From JBBPZA01 sp963797015 (GTDB lineage: Bacteria > Actinomycetota > Thermoleophilia > Solirubrobacterales > Solirubrobacteraceae): 64,000 nucleotides of DNA. The notes beneath the pieces are model-generated. The model did not search any database. It was not told where the DNA came from and saw only the letters and a list, made by a program, of their open reading frames with translations. The stretch lies in the NCBI GenBank assembly GCA_963797015.1, contig CAWCNV010000003.1:310001-374000 (forward strand). Reading direction: 5' to 3'. Shown one piece after another: positions 45,496 through 54,606 of this stretch. Each line of letters opens with the position of its first letter. Within the stretch, counting starts at the first letter, position 1. Made by a program: the position numbers and the translations under genes.

Positions 45496-46431
45496 CTAGG
45501 CGCGCAGCTCGATCGGCGCGTCCTCGAAGTGGGTGATGCGGGCCAGCTCTGAGACGCGCTCGACGATCTCCTCGCGCGTCAGGGTCTGGACGCGCTCGGT
45601 GCCGAACTGCTCGACGTTGTAGGACGCGATCGCGGTCCCGTAGGCCATCGCCCGGCGCAGGAGCTGCCCCGCCGGCTCCTCGCCAGGGTGGGCAGCCAGG
45701 TAGCCCATGAACCCACCGGCGAACGAGTCTCCGGCGCCCGTGGGATCGATGACGCTCTCCATCGGGTAGGCGGGCAGGGCGAAGAAGCCGTCGGAGCTGA
45801 CCAGCGCCGCGCCGTAGTGGCCCTGCTTCGCGACGACCACGCGCGGACCGAGCTCCATCACCTTGCGCGCGGCGGCGATCAGGTTCGGCTGGTCGGTGAG
45901 CATGCGCAGCTCGTCGTCGTTGAGCATCAGGCAGTCGACGCCGCGGATCGTCTCGAGCAGCGAGTCGCGCGCGATCTCGATCCACAGGTTCATCGAGTCC
46001 ATCGCCACGAAGCGGGCGCCGGTGCACTGCTCGCGCACCTCGCGCTGGAGGTCGGGCTGGATGTTGGCCAGGAAGAGGAGGTCGGCCGCGCGCGAGGCGT
46101 CGGAAAGCTTGGGCTCGAAGTCGCCGAAGACGTTGAGCTGGGTGTCGTGGGTGTGGCGCACGTTGACGTCGTACTCGTACTCGCCGGCCCAGAAGAAGGT
46201 CCGGCCGCCCGCGACGTGCTCGATGTCGGCGGTGTTGACGCCGCGCGCGTGCAGGACGTCGTACTCGGACTCGCCGAAGTCGTCGCCCACCGGGCCGACG
46301 ACCCGCACGTCGTCGAAGAACGAGGCGGCGAGCGCGAAGTGCACGGCCGAGCCGCCGAGCATGCGCTCGCGCTCCCCCCAGGGGGTCTTGACCGCATCGA
46401 ACGCGATCGAGCCGACGACCGTGACGCTCAT
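45496..46431 (-). CDS. PfkB/ribokinase-family sugar or nucleoside kinase
   Basis: A 311-residue PfkB-fold kinase. The N-terminal substrate strand reads VVGSIAFDAVKTPWGERERMLGGSAVHFALAASFF, with the family GG motif. ESVIDPTGAGDSFAGGFMGYLA near the C-terminus supplies the anion hole and catalytic Asp (DPTGAGDSF). VVVAKQGHYGAALVSS is the ATP-side strand. It would phosphorylate a sugar or nucleoside with ATP in the cytoplasm; substrate is not clear. ATG at 46431, with TACCCT 10 bp upstream. It is divergent from the propeller phosphoesterase. A frame open up to 46581 was rejected since it runs into that gene. Confidence 0.9.
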   Translation of the reverse strand: MSVTVVGSIAFDAVKTPWGERERMLGGSAVHFALAASFFDDVRVVGPVGDDFGESEYDVLHARGVNTADIEHVAGGRTFFWAGEYEYDVNVRHTHDTQLNVFGDFEPKLSDASRAADLLFLANIQPDLQREVREQCTGARFVAMDSMNLWIEIARDSLLETIRGVDCLMLNDDELRMLTDQPNLIAAARKVMELGPRVVVAKQGHYGAALVSSDGFFALPAYPMESVIDPTGAGDSFAGGFMGYLAAHPGEEPAGQLLRRAMAYGTAIASYNVEQFGTERVQTLTREEIVERVSELARITHFEDAPIELRA

Positions 46432-46499
46432 GGCGGCGCGGAGGGTAGCGGTCGCCGAAACTTCACACGTCCCCCCGCGGCCCGGATACGCTCCGGGTG

Positions 46500-49256
46500 G
46501 TGCGTCGCGCACGTCCACGCTGGATCGTGGGTCTGCTCGCCCTGGCGATGGCGATCGGGGTGGCGGTTGCGATCGCGGCAACGAGCGGCGACGACGGGAT
46601 CGGGCCTAAGACCGGACGCCAGGTCAACGGGCGCGTGCTCAAGCCGCTGGGCACGCTGGTCAAGCTCGGCAACTTCCCCACCGGCGCCGCGGTCACCCCC
46701 GACGGCCGCTACTACTGGACGGTCTCGACCGGCCGCGGGCGCAACGACATCCGGATCGTCTCGGTGGCGCAGCGCAGGGTCGTCCAGGTCGTGCCGATCC
46801 CCGGCGCCTCGGGCGGGATCGTGATGGACCCGGTGCGTAAGCGCGCCTACGTGTCCGGCGTCGCCGACTCCGACAAGGCCGACCAGGAGCGCCCGGGGCT
46901 GCCGGGCCGCGGAGGCGACGTCGTCCACGTGTTCTCGTACTCGTCGCGGACCGGCAAGGCGCGCTTCCGCTACCTGATTCCGACTCCGCCGCCCGCCGAC
47001 GCGCCGCTGCCCCAGAACTTCCCGCCCACGAACACGCTGCGCGTCGCGTGGCCCGACCGGCTCGCGATCGCGCGTGACGGCTCGCGGCTGCTCGTGCCGC
47101 TGAACCTGGGCGACGCGGCGGCGATTGTGGACCTGAAGACGCGCTCGGTGCGGAACGTAAAGACCGGGAGCTACCCGTACGGCGCGGCGATCCTGCGCGA
47201 CGGCAAGACCGGCCTCGTCTCCAACGAGGCGACGGGCACGGTATCGGTCATCGACCTGCAGGCCGCCACGAAGCTCAAGGACATCCAGGTCGGTCCCAAG
47301 CTGTCGCACCCCGAGGCCATCACGGTCGATCCGCGCGGCGACCGCGCCTACGTCGCGGTGACGAACTCCGACCAGGTGGCGGTGATCGACGCGTCCAAGC
47401 TGAGGGTCGAGCGCACTCTGTCGGTGGGCCGGCCCGAGGGCCTGGGCGTCGCGCCCGTCGCCCTCGCGGTGACCCCCGACGGCCGCTCGCTGCTGGTGGC
47501 CGAGGCCGGCGCGGACGAGCTCGCGGTGTTCCGGCTGCCGCGCCGCGGGCCGGAGGCCAGCGCGCGCGCGCAGGCGCGCGCGCGTGCCGTGCTGTCGGGG
47601 GAGGTGCGGCGCGCGGCGGCGAGCCGCGGGCTCGCCGCGGGGGAGGGCGGAGAAGCGGACGAGCAGGGGGCGGGCGCGCGGCCGGCGAGCGCCGGCTTCG
47701 ACCTCGTCGGGCGCATTCCCGTCGCCTCCTATCCGACCGACGTCGAGGTGACGCGGGCGACCCGGCGCATGCCGTCGCAGCTGCTGTGGACGTCCGGCAA
47801 GGGGCTCGGTGTCGGCCCCAACCCGCGCGGGCCCGATCCCACGCGCATCAACGACAACAACGCCAACAGCTACCGCTATCTCCCGGCGATCGTCACCGGG
47901 CGCGCAGGACTGACCCCGCTGCCCACCTACGGGGCCGTCCGGCGCCTCACCCCCGTCGCGTCGCGCGCGCTGCGGCCCGACAATCGCGAGCGCGCGCCGG
48001 CCGGCACGCCGCTGCGCGCGGGCGGTCCGATCAAGTACGTCTTCTACGTGGTGCGCGAGAACCGCACCTACGACCAGGTGCTGGGCGACGAGTCGCGCGG
48101 CGACGGCGACCCCAAGCTCTCGATCTTCGGGCGCAAGGTGACGCCGAACATGCACGCGCTGGTCGAGCGCTTCGGGGTGCTGGACCGGGTGTTCGCGAAC
48201 TCCGAGGCCTCGATCGACGGCCACTTCTGGACCTCGGCCGCGAAGGTCTCGGACTACGTGAACAAGAACTGGTTCCAGAACTACGCGGGCCGCAACCGCC
48301 CCTACGACTTCGGCGTCTACGAGGTCACGTGGCCGGCGAAGGGCTTCCTGTTCGACCAGGCCGAGCGCCAGGGCATCTCTTACTTCAACTACGGCGAGGC
48401 GGTCGCGGGCGTGGTGCCGCTGTTCCCGGACAAGGACCGCACGCCGGATACCTTCGACCAGGTCAAGCGCAAGTTCAATAAGTCGGACCTGGGCAACCCG
48501 GTCGGCTGCTACCCCAATGACGCCTACATCGCCCGCAACTCGCTCTCGGGCAACGAGGTGTGGGACTCGACGCCCCCGGGCACGGGCGCCGAGCCGAAGG
48601 CCGAGTCGCGCTTCGACTGCTTCAAGCAGCTCTTCTCCAAGCAGCTCGCGGCGGGCGAGGTGCCGCGCTTCAACTACCTGACGCTCACCAGCGACCACAC
48701 GCGCGGCGCGTCGGCCGGCGAGCGCACCCCGCGCGCCATGGTGGCCGAGAACGACTACGCCCTGGGGCAGGTCGTGGACCTCATCTCAAAGTCGCCGATC
48801 TGGAAGCAGTCCGCGATCTTCGTGGTGGAGGACGACTCTCAGGACGGCGCCGACCACGTCGACGCGCATCGCATCCCAGCGGCGGTGATCAGCCCCTACG
48901 CGCGCCGAGGCGGGGTCGTCTCGACGCGCTACGACTTCCTCTCGGTGATCCGCTCGATGGAGCTGATCCTCGGCATGAGGCCGCTCGGCCTCTTCGACCG
49001 CCTCGCGACGCCGATGTACGACGCGTTCACCTCCAAGCCCCGCAACACGGAGCCCTTCAGCGTGCTGGCCCCGACCTGGCCGATCAACGAGCGCAACCCG
49101 TCCACGGGCGCCAACGCCCGGCGCTCGGCCGGCCTCGACTTCTCGACGCTCGATCAGGTGCCCCAGCGCACGCTGGACCGGATCCTGTGGAAGTCGGTCA
49201 AGGGCGAGACGGCGGTACCCCCGCCGCCGGGGCCGAACGCGGTCCCGGGGGGGTAG
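46500..49256 (+). CDS. YncE-like beta-propeller fused to a phosphoesterase (alkaline-phosphatase-like) domain, secreted
   Basis: A 918-residue exported protein. A signal peptide (about 1-28, WIVGLLALAMAIGVAVAIAA) is followed by a YVTN/YncE-type seven-bladed propeller (about 50-420) with repeats such as FPTGAAVTPDGRYYWTVS, PEAITVDPRGDRAYVAVTNSD and PVALAVTPDGRSLLVAEAG. A phosphoesterase domain follows (about 500-860): YVFYVVRENRTYDQVLGD, NSEASIDGHFWTSAAK, FNYLTLTSDHTRGA, FVVEDDSQDGADHVDAHR and SPYARRG, which carry the metal ligands. The linker contains an Ala/Arg-rich insert. I chose GTG 46500, since TACGCT (46487-46492) then ends 7 bp upstream; GTG 46497 adds one residue. Confidence 0.9.
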   Translation: MRRARPRWIVGLLALAMAIGVAVAIAATSGDDGIGPKTGRQVNGRVLKPLGTLVKLGNFPTGAAVTPDGRYYWTVSTGRGRNDIRIVSVAQRRVVQVVPIPGASGGIVMDPVRKRAYVSGVADSDKADQERPGLPGRGGDVVHVFSYSSRTGKARFRYLIPTPPPADAPLPQNFPPTNTLRVAWPDRLAIARDGSRLLVPLNLGDAAAIVDLKTRSVRNVKTGSYPYGAAILRDGKTGLVSNEATGTVSVIDLQAATKLKDIQVGPKLSHPEAITVDPRGDRAYVAVTNSDQVAVIDASKLRVERTLSVGRPEGLGVAPVALAVTPDGRSLLVAEAGADELAVFRLPRRGPEASARAQARARAVLSGEVRRAAASRGLAAGEGGEADEQGAGARPASAGFDLVGRIPVASYPTDVEVTRATRRMPSQLLWTSGKGLGVGPNPRGPDPTRINDNNANSYRYLPAIVTGRAGLTPLPTYGAVRRLTPVASRALRPDNRERAPAGTPLRAGGPIKYVFYVVRENRTYDQVLGDESRGDGDPKLSIFGRKVTPNMHALVERFGVLDRVFANSEASIDGHFWTSAAKVSDYVNKNWFQNYAGRNRPYDFGVYEVTWPAKGFLFDQAERQGISYFNYGEAVAGVVPLFPDKDRTPDTFDQVKRKFNKSDLGNPVGCYPNDAYIARNSLSGNEVWDSTPPGTGAEPKAESRFDCFKQLFSKQLAAGEVPRFNYLTLTSDHTRGASAGERTPRAMVAENDYALGQVVDLISKSPIWKQSAIFVVEDDSQDGADHVDAHRIPAAVISPYARRGGVVSTRYDFLSVIRSMELILGMRPLGLFDRLATPMYDAFTSKPRNTEPFSVLAPTWPINERNPSTGANARRSAGLDFSTLDQVPQRTLDRILWKSVKGETAVPPPPGPNAVPGG

Positions 49257-49509
49257 GGGAGCGGATCCGCCTGGAGCCCTGCTCGGTCGGGTGCTGCAGG
49301 TCCGGCCTCGCGAACGGCGGGCGACGAAGGGGAGGAGCCCGGAGCGCAACGGGGCAGAAAGCGGGCGTCCGGGCGTTCTGAGCCGAGTTATCGACCGTAT
49401 AGGTACACAAGTCGACTCAGAACGGAAATCGCCGCCCTCCCGCGCTCCGTCCCTATCCCTCGTCGACTGCCGTTCGAGAAGCCACTCCCGAAGGCGGACG
49501 GCCGCGCGC
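49257..49509. other. Convergent intergenic region without a gene
   Basis: This 253-bp gap lies between the ends of the propeller phosphoesterase and the amidase genes. I see no convincing gene in it. Its first 110 bp are G-rich; the middle (49384-49414) is unusually AT-rich for this genome. It contains a 9-bp perfect inverted repeat, listed separately. Confidence 0.6.
49374..49424. terminator. Long dyad between convergent genes
   Basis: CGTTCTGAG at 49374-49382 is repeated inverted as CTCAGAACG at 49416-49424, with 33 bp between. Inner CGAC/GTCG segments can extend the stem. It has no T run. A bidirectional terminator is the simplest reading; a protein-binding or recombination site is also possible given the AT-rich centre. 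Confidence 0.4.
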
Positions 49510-50970
49510 CTACGCCGCCGTGCGGCCCGCCCACACCGCGGGCTCGCGGTCTGCCCACGGGCGGGCCTCCTCGAGCTGGGCGGCCACGCGGAGCAGGACG
49601 TCCTCGCCGCCGTACGGGCCCACGAGCTGGGCGCCGATCGGCAGGCCGTCGTCGTTCCAGTGCAGCGGCAGCGAGATCGCGGGCTGGCCCGTGAGGTTGG
49701 CCGCGGCGGTGAAGGACGCGACCGGCGTCGAGCGGGCGAGTGGCGCGAGCGGGTTCTCGGGGTCGGATGCGTACTCGCCGATGCGCGTCGGCGGCTCGCC
49801 GAGCGTGGGGGTGAGCAGCAGGTCGAAGCGGTCGTGCCAGCGGGCCGCCGCCCGGCTCGCGAGCTGGTGGTGCTCGACCGCGCGAAGGTAGTCCGGGCCG
49901 GTCTGCGCTCGGCCCATCTCGGCCAGCGCCCAGGTGCAGGGCTCGACGTCGCCGGGCCCGATCGAGCGGCCGGTCCGCCGCTCCCACCAGCCGATCGAGA
50001 ACGCGGCCCCTGCGCTCCAGCGCACCATGAAGGTCGTGACGTACTCCGGGTCGTCGAGCTCGGGCGGCCGATCGGCCTCGACGGCGTGGCCGAGCTCCTC
50101 GAGCAGCGATGCCGCCGCCTGGGCGCCCGCCACCACGTCGGGGTGGGCCTCGATCTGACCGCCGGGCGGAGTCGTCATCAGGCCGATGCGCAGCCGCCCG
50201 GGGTCGGCGCCCACCTCGTCGCGGTACGGGCGCGCGGGCGGCGGGGCGGTGTAGGGATCGCCCGGCTCGTAGCCCGCGATCGCATCGAGGATCGCCGCGC
50301 AGTCGCGCACCGAGCGGCACACGACGTGGTCGTTGACCAGGCCGCTGAACAGGTCGCCGAAGTCGGGCGCGAACGTGGTCCGGCCGCGGCTCGGCTTGAG
50401 GCCGACGAGGCCGCAGTTGGAGGCCGGGATGCGGATCGAGCCGCCGCCGTCGTTGGCGTGGCCGACGGGCACCATGCCGCTGGCCACGGCGGCGCCCGAG
50501 CCGCCGCTCGATCCGCCGGTCGAGCGATCGGTGTCCCACGGGTTGCGCGCCGGCCCGTAGGCCTCGGGCTCGGTCGTCGGGAGGATGCCGAGCTCGGGCG
50601 TGTTGGTCTTGCCCACGATCGCGAAGCCGGCGGCGCGAAAGCGCTGGACGAGCACCGTGTCGTGCTCCTCCTTCCAGCCGAGCTTCTTGAGGAAGCTCAT
50701 GCCCTCGTGGAAGGGGTCGCCCGCGGTGTGGGGGCCGAGGTCCTTGACCACCATCGGCACGCCGCGGAACGGCCCGTCGCCGAGCTCGCCCGCCTCAGCC
50801 GCCGCGCGCGCCTTGTCGAACAGCGGGTGGATGACGGCGTTGAGTGACGGGTTGAGCGCCTCGATGCGCTCGATCGCCGCGTCGACCAGCTCGGCGGGCG
50901 AGGCCTCACCGTCTCGCACCAGCTTCGCCTGCGCCGTCGCATCGAGCTTCGCCAGGTCCTCGGTGGGCAT
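49510..50970 (-). CDS. Amidase-signature family amidase
   Basis: A 486-residue amidase with the Ser-cisSer-Lys triad: MVVKDLGPHTAG (Lys, about residue 75), STGGSSGGSGAAVASGMVPVGHANDGGGSIRIPAS (cis-Ser and nucleophile Ser, about 150-185), then CGLVGLKPSRGR. The C-terminus LPIGAQLVGPYGGEDVLLRVAAQLE is family-typical. It hydrolyses an amide to acid and ammonia; the substrate is not predicted. It lies 9 bp after an acyl-CoA dehydrogenase on the same strand and is probably co-transcribed, which hints at a catabolic use. Confidence 0.93.
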   Translation of the reverse strand: MPTEDLAKLDATAQAKLVRDGEASPAELVDAAIERIEALNPSLNAVIHPLFDKARAAAEAGELGDGPFRGVPMVVKDLGPHTAGDPFHEGMSFLKKLGWKEEHDTVLVQRFRAAGFAIVGKTNTPELGILPTTEPEAYGPARNPWDTDRSTGGSSGGSGAAVASGMVPVGHANDGGGSIRIPASNCGLVGLKPSRGRTTFAPDFGDLFSGLVNDHVVCRSVRDCAAILDAIAGYEPGDPYTAPPPARPYRDEVGADPGRLRIGLMTTPPGGQIEAHPDVVAGAQAAASLLEELGHAVEADRPPELDDPEYVTTFMVRWSAGAAFSIGWWERRTGRSIGPGDVEPCTWALAEMGRAQTGPDYLRAVEHHQLASRAAARWHDRFDLLLTPTLGEPPTRIGEYASDPENPLAPLARSTPVASFTAAANLTGQPAISLPLHWNDDGLPIGAQLVGPYGGEDVLLRVAAQLEEARPWADREPAVWAGRTAA

Positions 50971-50979
50971 CGTCTCCTC

Positions 50980-52170
50980 CTAGTAGGAACGTGGCAGGCC
51001 GAGCGAGTGCTCGGCCACGTAGTTGAGGATCATCTCGCGTGAGACGGGTGCGATCCGCATCGTCCGCACCCCCCACCACATGTCGCTCAGCCCGTACTCC
51101 TCGGCGACGCCGTTGCCGCCGTGGGTCTGGATCGCCTGGTCGACGCAGTGGATCGCCGCCTCGGCGGCGGCGTACTTGGCCATGTTCGAGGCCTCGCCGG
51201 CGCCCTTAGCGCCCGCGTCGTACAGGGCGCACGCCTTGCGCGTCATCAGCGCCGCCAGCTCGAGCTCGATCTTGCACTGCGCCAGCGGATGCGCGATGCC
51301 CTGGTGGGCGCCGATCGGCGCGCTCCAGACCGTCCGCTCGCGCGCGTACTCGGCGGCCCGGGCCAGCGCCAGCCGGCCCGCGCCGACGGCGAAGCCGGCG
51401 GTCATGATGCGCTCCGGGTTGAGCCCGTCGAAGACCACCTTGAGCCCCCAGTGCTCGTGGCCCACGAGCCGGTCCTCGCCCACCTCGACGCCGTCGAAGA
51501 AGAGCTGCCACTGCTTGTCGGCCCCGCGCGGGGCGGTGGCGATCTCCTGGCGCTCGAGCCCGGGGGCGTCGGCGTCGACGATGAACAGCGACAGCAGCCC
51601 GCGACCCGACGGCTCGTGCGTCCCGGTGCGGGCGACGACGAGGATCGCGTCGGAGTCCTCGACTCCCGAGATGAAGACCTTCGTGCCCTTGATCGACCAC
51701 GGGCCGCTCTCCCCGCTACGCCGGGCGACGGTCGCCAGGTTGTGGGTGTTCGTCCCGGCGTCGGCCTCGGTGATGGCGAAGGCGACGCGCAGATCCCCGC
51801 GGCCGATGCCGCGCAGCCAGCGGTCCTTTTGGGCCTCGCTGGCGTGGCGGGCGAGCACGCTGCCGGCGATCGCCGGCGAGACCACCAGCAGCAGCAGCGG
51901 GCAGCCGGCGCGCGCGAGCTCCTCGCCGACCGCCGCGAGCTCGGTCATGCCTCCGCCGCCCCCGTCGTAGGCCTCCGGGATGTTGACCCCGAGGTAGCCG
52001 CGCCCCGCCAGGTCCTCCCACAGCTCCCGCGGCGGGCGGCCCTCGCGGTTGCAGGCGCGCAGGTAGGCCGGGCCGTACCCCGAGGCGACGCCGAAGACCG
52101 CTTCTCGCAGCAGCCGCTCCTCGTCGCTCGGAACAAGCGCGAGCACCGGGTCGGCGGCGGTGGCAGCCAC
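50980..52170 (-). CDS. Acyl-CoA dehydrogenase
   Basis: A 396-residue FAD-dependent acyl-CoA dehydrogenase catalysing alpha,beta-desaturation of an acyl-CoA. Features: LAGRGYLGVNIPEAYDGGGGG in the N-terminal helical domain, VAFAITEADAGTNTHNLATVARR (flavin and substrate contacts), WSIKGTKVFISGVEDSD, FFDGVEVGEDRLVG, and QTHGGNGVAEEYGLSDMWWGVRTMRIAPVSREMILNYVAE in the C-terminal domain, where the catalytic base region looks intact. GTG start at 52170 with TAGCGT ending 7 bp upstream on the minus strand. Confidence 0.93.
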   Translation of the reverse strand: MAATAADPVLALVPSDEERLLREAVFGVASGYGPAYLRACNREGRPPRELWEDLAGRGYLGVNIPEAYDGGGGGMTELAAVGEELARAGCPLLLLVVSPAIAGSVLARHASEAQKDRWLRGIGRGDLRVAFAITEADAGTNTHNLATVARRSGESGPWSIKGTKVFISGVEDSDAILVVARTGTHEPSGRGLLSLFIVDADAPGLERQEIATAPRGADKQWQLFFDGVEVGEDRLVGHEHWGLKVVFDGLNPERIMTAGFAVGAGRLALARAAEYARERTVWSAPIGAHQGIAHPLAQCKIELELAALMTRKACALYDAGAKGAGEASNMAKYAAAEAAIHCVDQAIQTHGGNGVAEEYGLSDMWWGVRTMRIAPVSREMILNYVAEHSLGLPRSY

Positions 52171-52196
52171 ATGACGGACGCTACAGTCCGGCCCGC
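52171..52196. promoter_or_regulatory. Overlapping divergent leaderless -10 elements
   Basis: Only 26 bp separate the start codons of the divergent acyl-CoA dehydrogenase and quinone oxidoreductase. TACAGT (52182-52187) ends 9 bp before the plus-strand ATG. TAGCGT on the minus strand (52183-52178) ends 7 bp before the minus-strand GTG. The two hexamers share the TA at 52182-52183, so the two polymerases cannot both sit there. Confidence 0.6.
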
Positions 52197-53150
52197 ATGC
52201 GTGCCATCCAGATCCTGGAGTTCGGCGGGCCGGAGGTCCTCGAGCTCGTCGACCTCCCGACGCCCGAGCCGGCCGAGGACGAGGTCCTGATCCGGGTCTC
52301 GCGCGCGGGTATGAACTACGCCGACACCCACCAGCGCCAGAACGACTACCTGGCCAAAGCCAGCCTGCCGCTTATCCCGGGGACCGAGGTCGCGGGCGTG
52401 CGCGAGGACACCGGCGAGCGCGTCGTCGCCCTCACCGGCACCGGCGGTTATGCCCAGTACGCGACGGCGCCGGCGTCGCTGACCTTCCGGATCCCCGGCG
52501 GCGTCGACGACGGGCAGGCCCTCGCCCTGCTGGTCCAGGGCCTGACCGCGTTCCACCTGCACCGCACGAGCGCGCAGATCCGCCCGGGGGAGAGCGTGGT
52601 CGTGCACTCGGCGGCCGGCGGGGTCGGCTCGCTCGCCGTGCAGCTCGCCAAGCCGCTGGGCGCGGGGCGCGTGATCGCCACCGCCTCGACCGAGGACAAG
52701 CGGGCGCTGTCGCTGGAGCTGGGCGCCGACGCCGCGACCGATTCGAGCCCCGAGGGGATGGTCGAGCGGCTGGTCGAGGCCAACCTCGGCCGGCCCGTGG
52801 ACGTGGTCCTCGAGATGGCCGGGGGGGAGGTCTTCGAGCAGTCGATGAAGGCGCTGGCCCCGTTCGGGCGCTGCGTGACCTACGGGATCGCCACGCGGCG
52901 CCAGAACGAGGTGCGCACGGGCTCGCTGATGCGCAACTCGCGCGGCGTGGTCGGCTTCTGGATCCAGCACTGCATCGGTCGCCCGGCGATGATCGACGAG
53001 GCGCTCGCCGACCTCTTCGAGCGCGTGCGCGCGGGCGAGCTGCGAGTCGTGGTCGGCGACACCTATCCGCTCTCCGAGGCAGCGCGCGCGCAAGTGGAGC
53101 TGGCCGAGCGGCGCACCACGGGCAAGCTGCTGCTCGACCCCGCCGCGTGA
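52197..53150 (+). CDS. NADPH:quinone oxidoreductase-type zinc-free alcohol dehydrogenase
   Basis: A 317-residue medium-chain dehydrogenase/reductase of the quinone oxidoreductase group. It opens MRAIQILEFGGPEVLELVDLP, then RAGMNYADTHQRQNDY, PGTEVAGV, and a Rossmann loop VVVHSAAGGVGSLAVQLAKPLGAG (about 138-160). The Cys/His ligands of zinc alcohol dehydrogenases are absent. It would reduce quinones or enones with NADPH. Its TGA overlaps the DEAD-box gene's GTG as GTGA. ATG at 52197 is fixed by the 9-bp spacing from TACAGT. Confidence 0.92.
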   Translation: MRAIQILEFGGPEVLELVDLPTPEPAEDEVLIRVSRAGMNYADTHQRQNDYLAKASLPLIPGTEVAGVREDTGERVVALTGTGGYAQYATAPASLTFRIPGGVDDGQALALLVQGLTAFHLHRTSAQIRPGESVVVHSAAGGVGSLAVQLAKPLGAGRVIATASTEDKRALSLELGADAATDSSPEGMVERLVEANLGRPVDVVLEMAGGEVFEQSMKALAPFGRCVTYGIATRRQNEVRTGSLMRNSRGVVGFWIQHCIGRPAMIDEALADLFERVRAGELRVVVGDTYPLSEAARAQVELAERRTTGKLLLDPAA

Positions 53151-54565
53151 CCGCGTTCGCAGAACTCGGCCTGTCCGAGCCGCTGCTTCAGGCGCTGCGC
53201 GACGTCGGCTACGAGAGCCCGAGCCCGATCCAGGTCCAGGCGATCCCGCCGCTGCTCGAGGGCCGGGACGTGATCGGCCAGGCCCAGACGGGCACGGGCA
53301 AGACCGCGGCCTTCGGCCTGCCGCTGCTCGAGTACGTCGACGTCGACGACCCGTCGGTCCAGGCGCTGGTGCTGACGCCGACGCGCGAGCTGTGTATCCA
53401 GGTCACCCAGGCCGTGCGCGCCTACGGCGCGCGCAAGGGGGTCGAGGTCGTGGCCGTGTTCGGCGGCGCGCCGATCCGCACCCAGCAGGCGCAGCTCAAG
53501 GGCGCGCAGGTGGTCGTCGGGACTGTCGGGCGCGTGCTCGACCTGATCTCGCGCCACTCGCTGATGCTGCACGGCTGCCGCTACGTCGTCCTCGACGAGG
53601 CCGACGAGATGCTCGACCTCGGCTTCCTCGAGGACGTCGAGCGCATCCTCCAGCTCACCCCCGGCAGCCGCCAGACCGCGCTCTTCTCCGCCACCATCCC
53701 CGGCGAGATCAGGGGCCTGGCCGACCGCTACCTGCTCGATCCGGTGACCGTGAAGGTGAAGGCGGCGACGCTGACCATCGACACCGTCGAGCAGTTCCAG
53801 CTCGAGGTCGCGCCGCGTGAGAAGACCGACGCGCTGGTGCGCGTGCTCGAGGCCGAGCGCCCGCGCCAGGCGATCGTCTTCGTGCGCACGAAGATCCGCT
53901 GCGAGCAGCTCTTCAAGACGCTGCGCGACAAGGGCCTCGACGTCAAGGCGCTGCACGGGGACATGACCCAGGGCGCGCGCGACGGGGTGATGATCTCCTT
54001 CAAGGACGGGCGTGTGCAGATCCTCGTCGCCACCGACGTCGCCGCACGAGGGCTCGACATCTCCACCGTTACGCACATCATCAACTACGACATCCCCACA
54101 TCCCCGGACGTCTACGTGCACCGCATCGGGCGCACCGGCCGCGTCGGGCGCTCGGGCCGCGCGATCACCTTCGTCGAGCCGCGCCAGCGGCGCGAGCTCG
54201 AGGCGATCGAGCGCAACGCGAACACGACGATCGCGCCGTGGACCGAGGGCGCCCACGTTGCCCCGGCCCCGGTGCGCGAGCGCCCGCGCCGCCACGCCAA
54301 GCCGCACGTCGGGCGCGACGGCGACGAGCGGGGGACGAAGCTGCTCGTGCGCGGAGGAAGGGCCCAGGGCCTCGAGGTCGCCGACCTTGTCCACGCGGTG
54401 ACGGCGGCCGCCGGCCTCGACGGCGAGTCGGTCCGCAACGTACGCGTGCTCGAGCGCTTCGCGTTCCTCGAGGTTCCGGCCGACGAGGCCGACCGCGTGG
54501 TCGAGGCGGTCGACGGGACCGAGGTGCGCGGTGTGCGGCTGCGCCTGGAGGCCGCGCGCGGGTAG
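53147..54565 (+). CDS. DEAD-box ATP-dependent RNA helicase (DbpA/CsdA type)
   Basis: A 472-residue helicase. Motifs in order: Q motif FAELGLSEPLLQALRDVGYESPSPIQVQAIP, motif I AQTGTGKT (about 46), PTRELCIQV, TVGRVLDLI, DEAD (VVLDEADEMLD, about 150), SAT (LFSATIP), RGLDISTVTHIINYDIP and HRIGRTGRVGR. The C-terminal 75 residues (KLLVRGGRAQGLEVADLVHAVTAAAG, NVRVLERFAFLEVPADEADRVVEAV) form a DbpA-type RNA-binding domain. It remodels structured RNA, probably in ribosome assembly or cold response. Translationally coupled to the upstream oxidoreductase. Confidence 0.95.
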   Translation: MTAFAELGLSEPLLQALRDVGYESPSPIQVQAIPPLLEGRDVIGQAQTGTGKTAAFGLPLLEYVDVDDPSVQALVLTPTRELCIQVTQAVRAYGARKGVEVVAVFGGAPIRTQQAQLKGAQVVVGTVGRVLDLISRHSLMLHGCRYVVLDEADEMLDLGFLEDVERILQLTPGSRQTALFSATIPGEIRGLADRYLLDPVTVKVKAATLTIDTVEQFQLEVAPREKTDALVRVLEAERPRQAIVFVRTKIRCEQLFKTLRDKGLDVKALHGDMTQGARDGVMISFKDGRVQILVATDVAARGLDISTVTHIINYDIPTSPDVYVHRIGRTGRVGRSGRAITFVEPRQRRELEAIERNANTTIAPWTEGAHVAPAPVRERPRRHAKPHVGRDGDERGTKLLVRGGRAQGLEVADLVHAVTAAAGLDGESVRNVRVLERFAFLEVPADEADRVVEAVDGTEVRGVRLRLEAARG

Positions 54566-54606
54566 TAGGGAGGCATGACCGCCCCGGTCCCCGCCAGGCG
54601 TTCGCT

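Noticed and set aside
46428..48698. 756-residue open frame opposite the propeller phosphoesterase
   Set aside because: Antisense shadow; no motif, while the plus strand has a signal peptide, propeller and phosphoesterase motifs.
54574..54600. ATG 54574 after the helicase, with GGGAGG before it, as a new gene start
   Set aside because: Its frame gives a low-complexity peptide; the UDG-like sequence lies in another frame.
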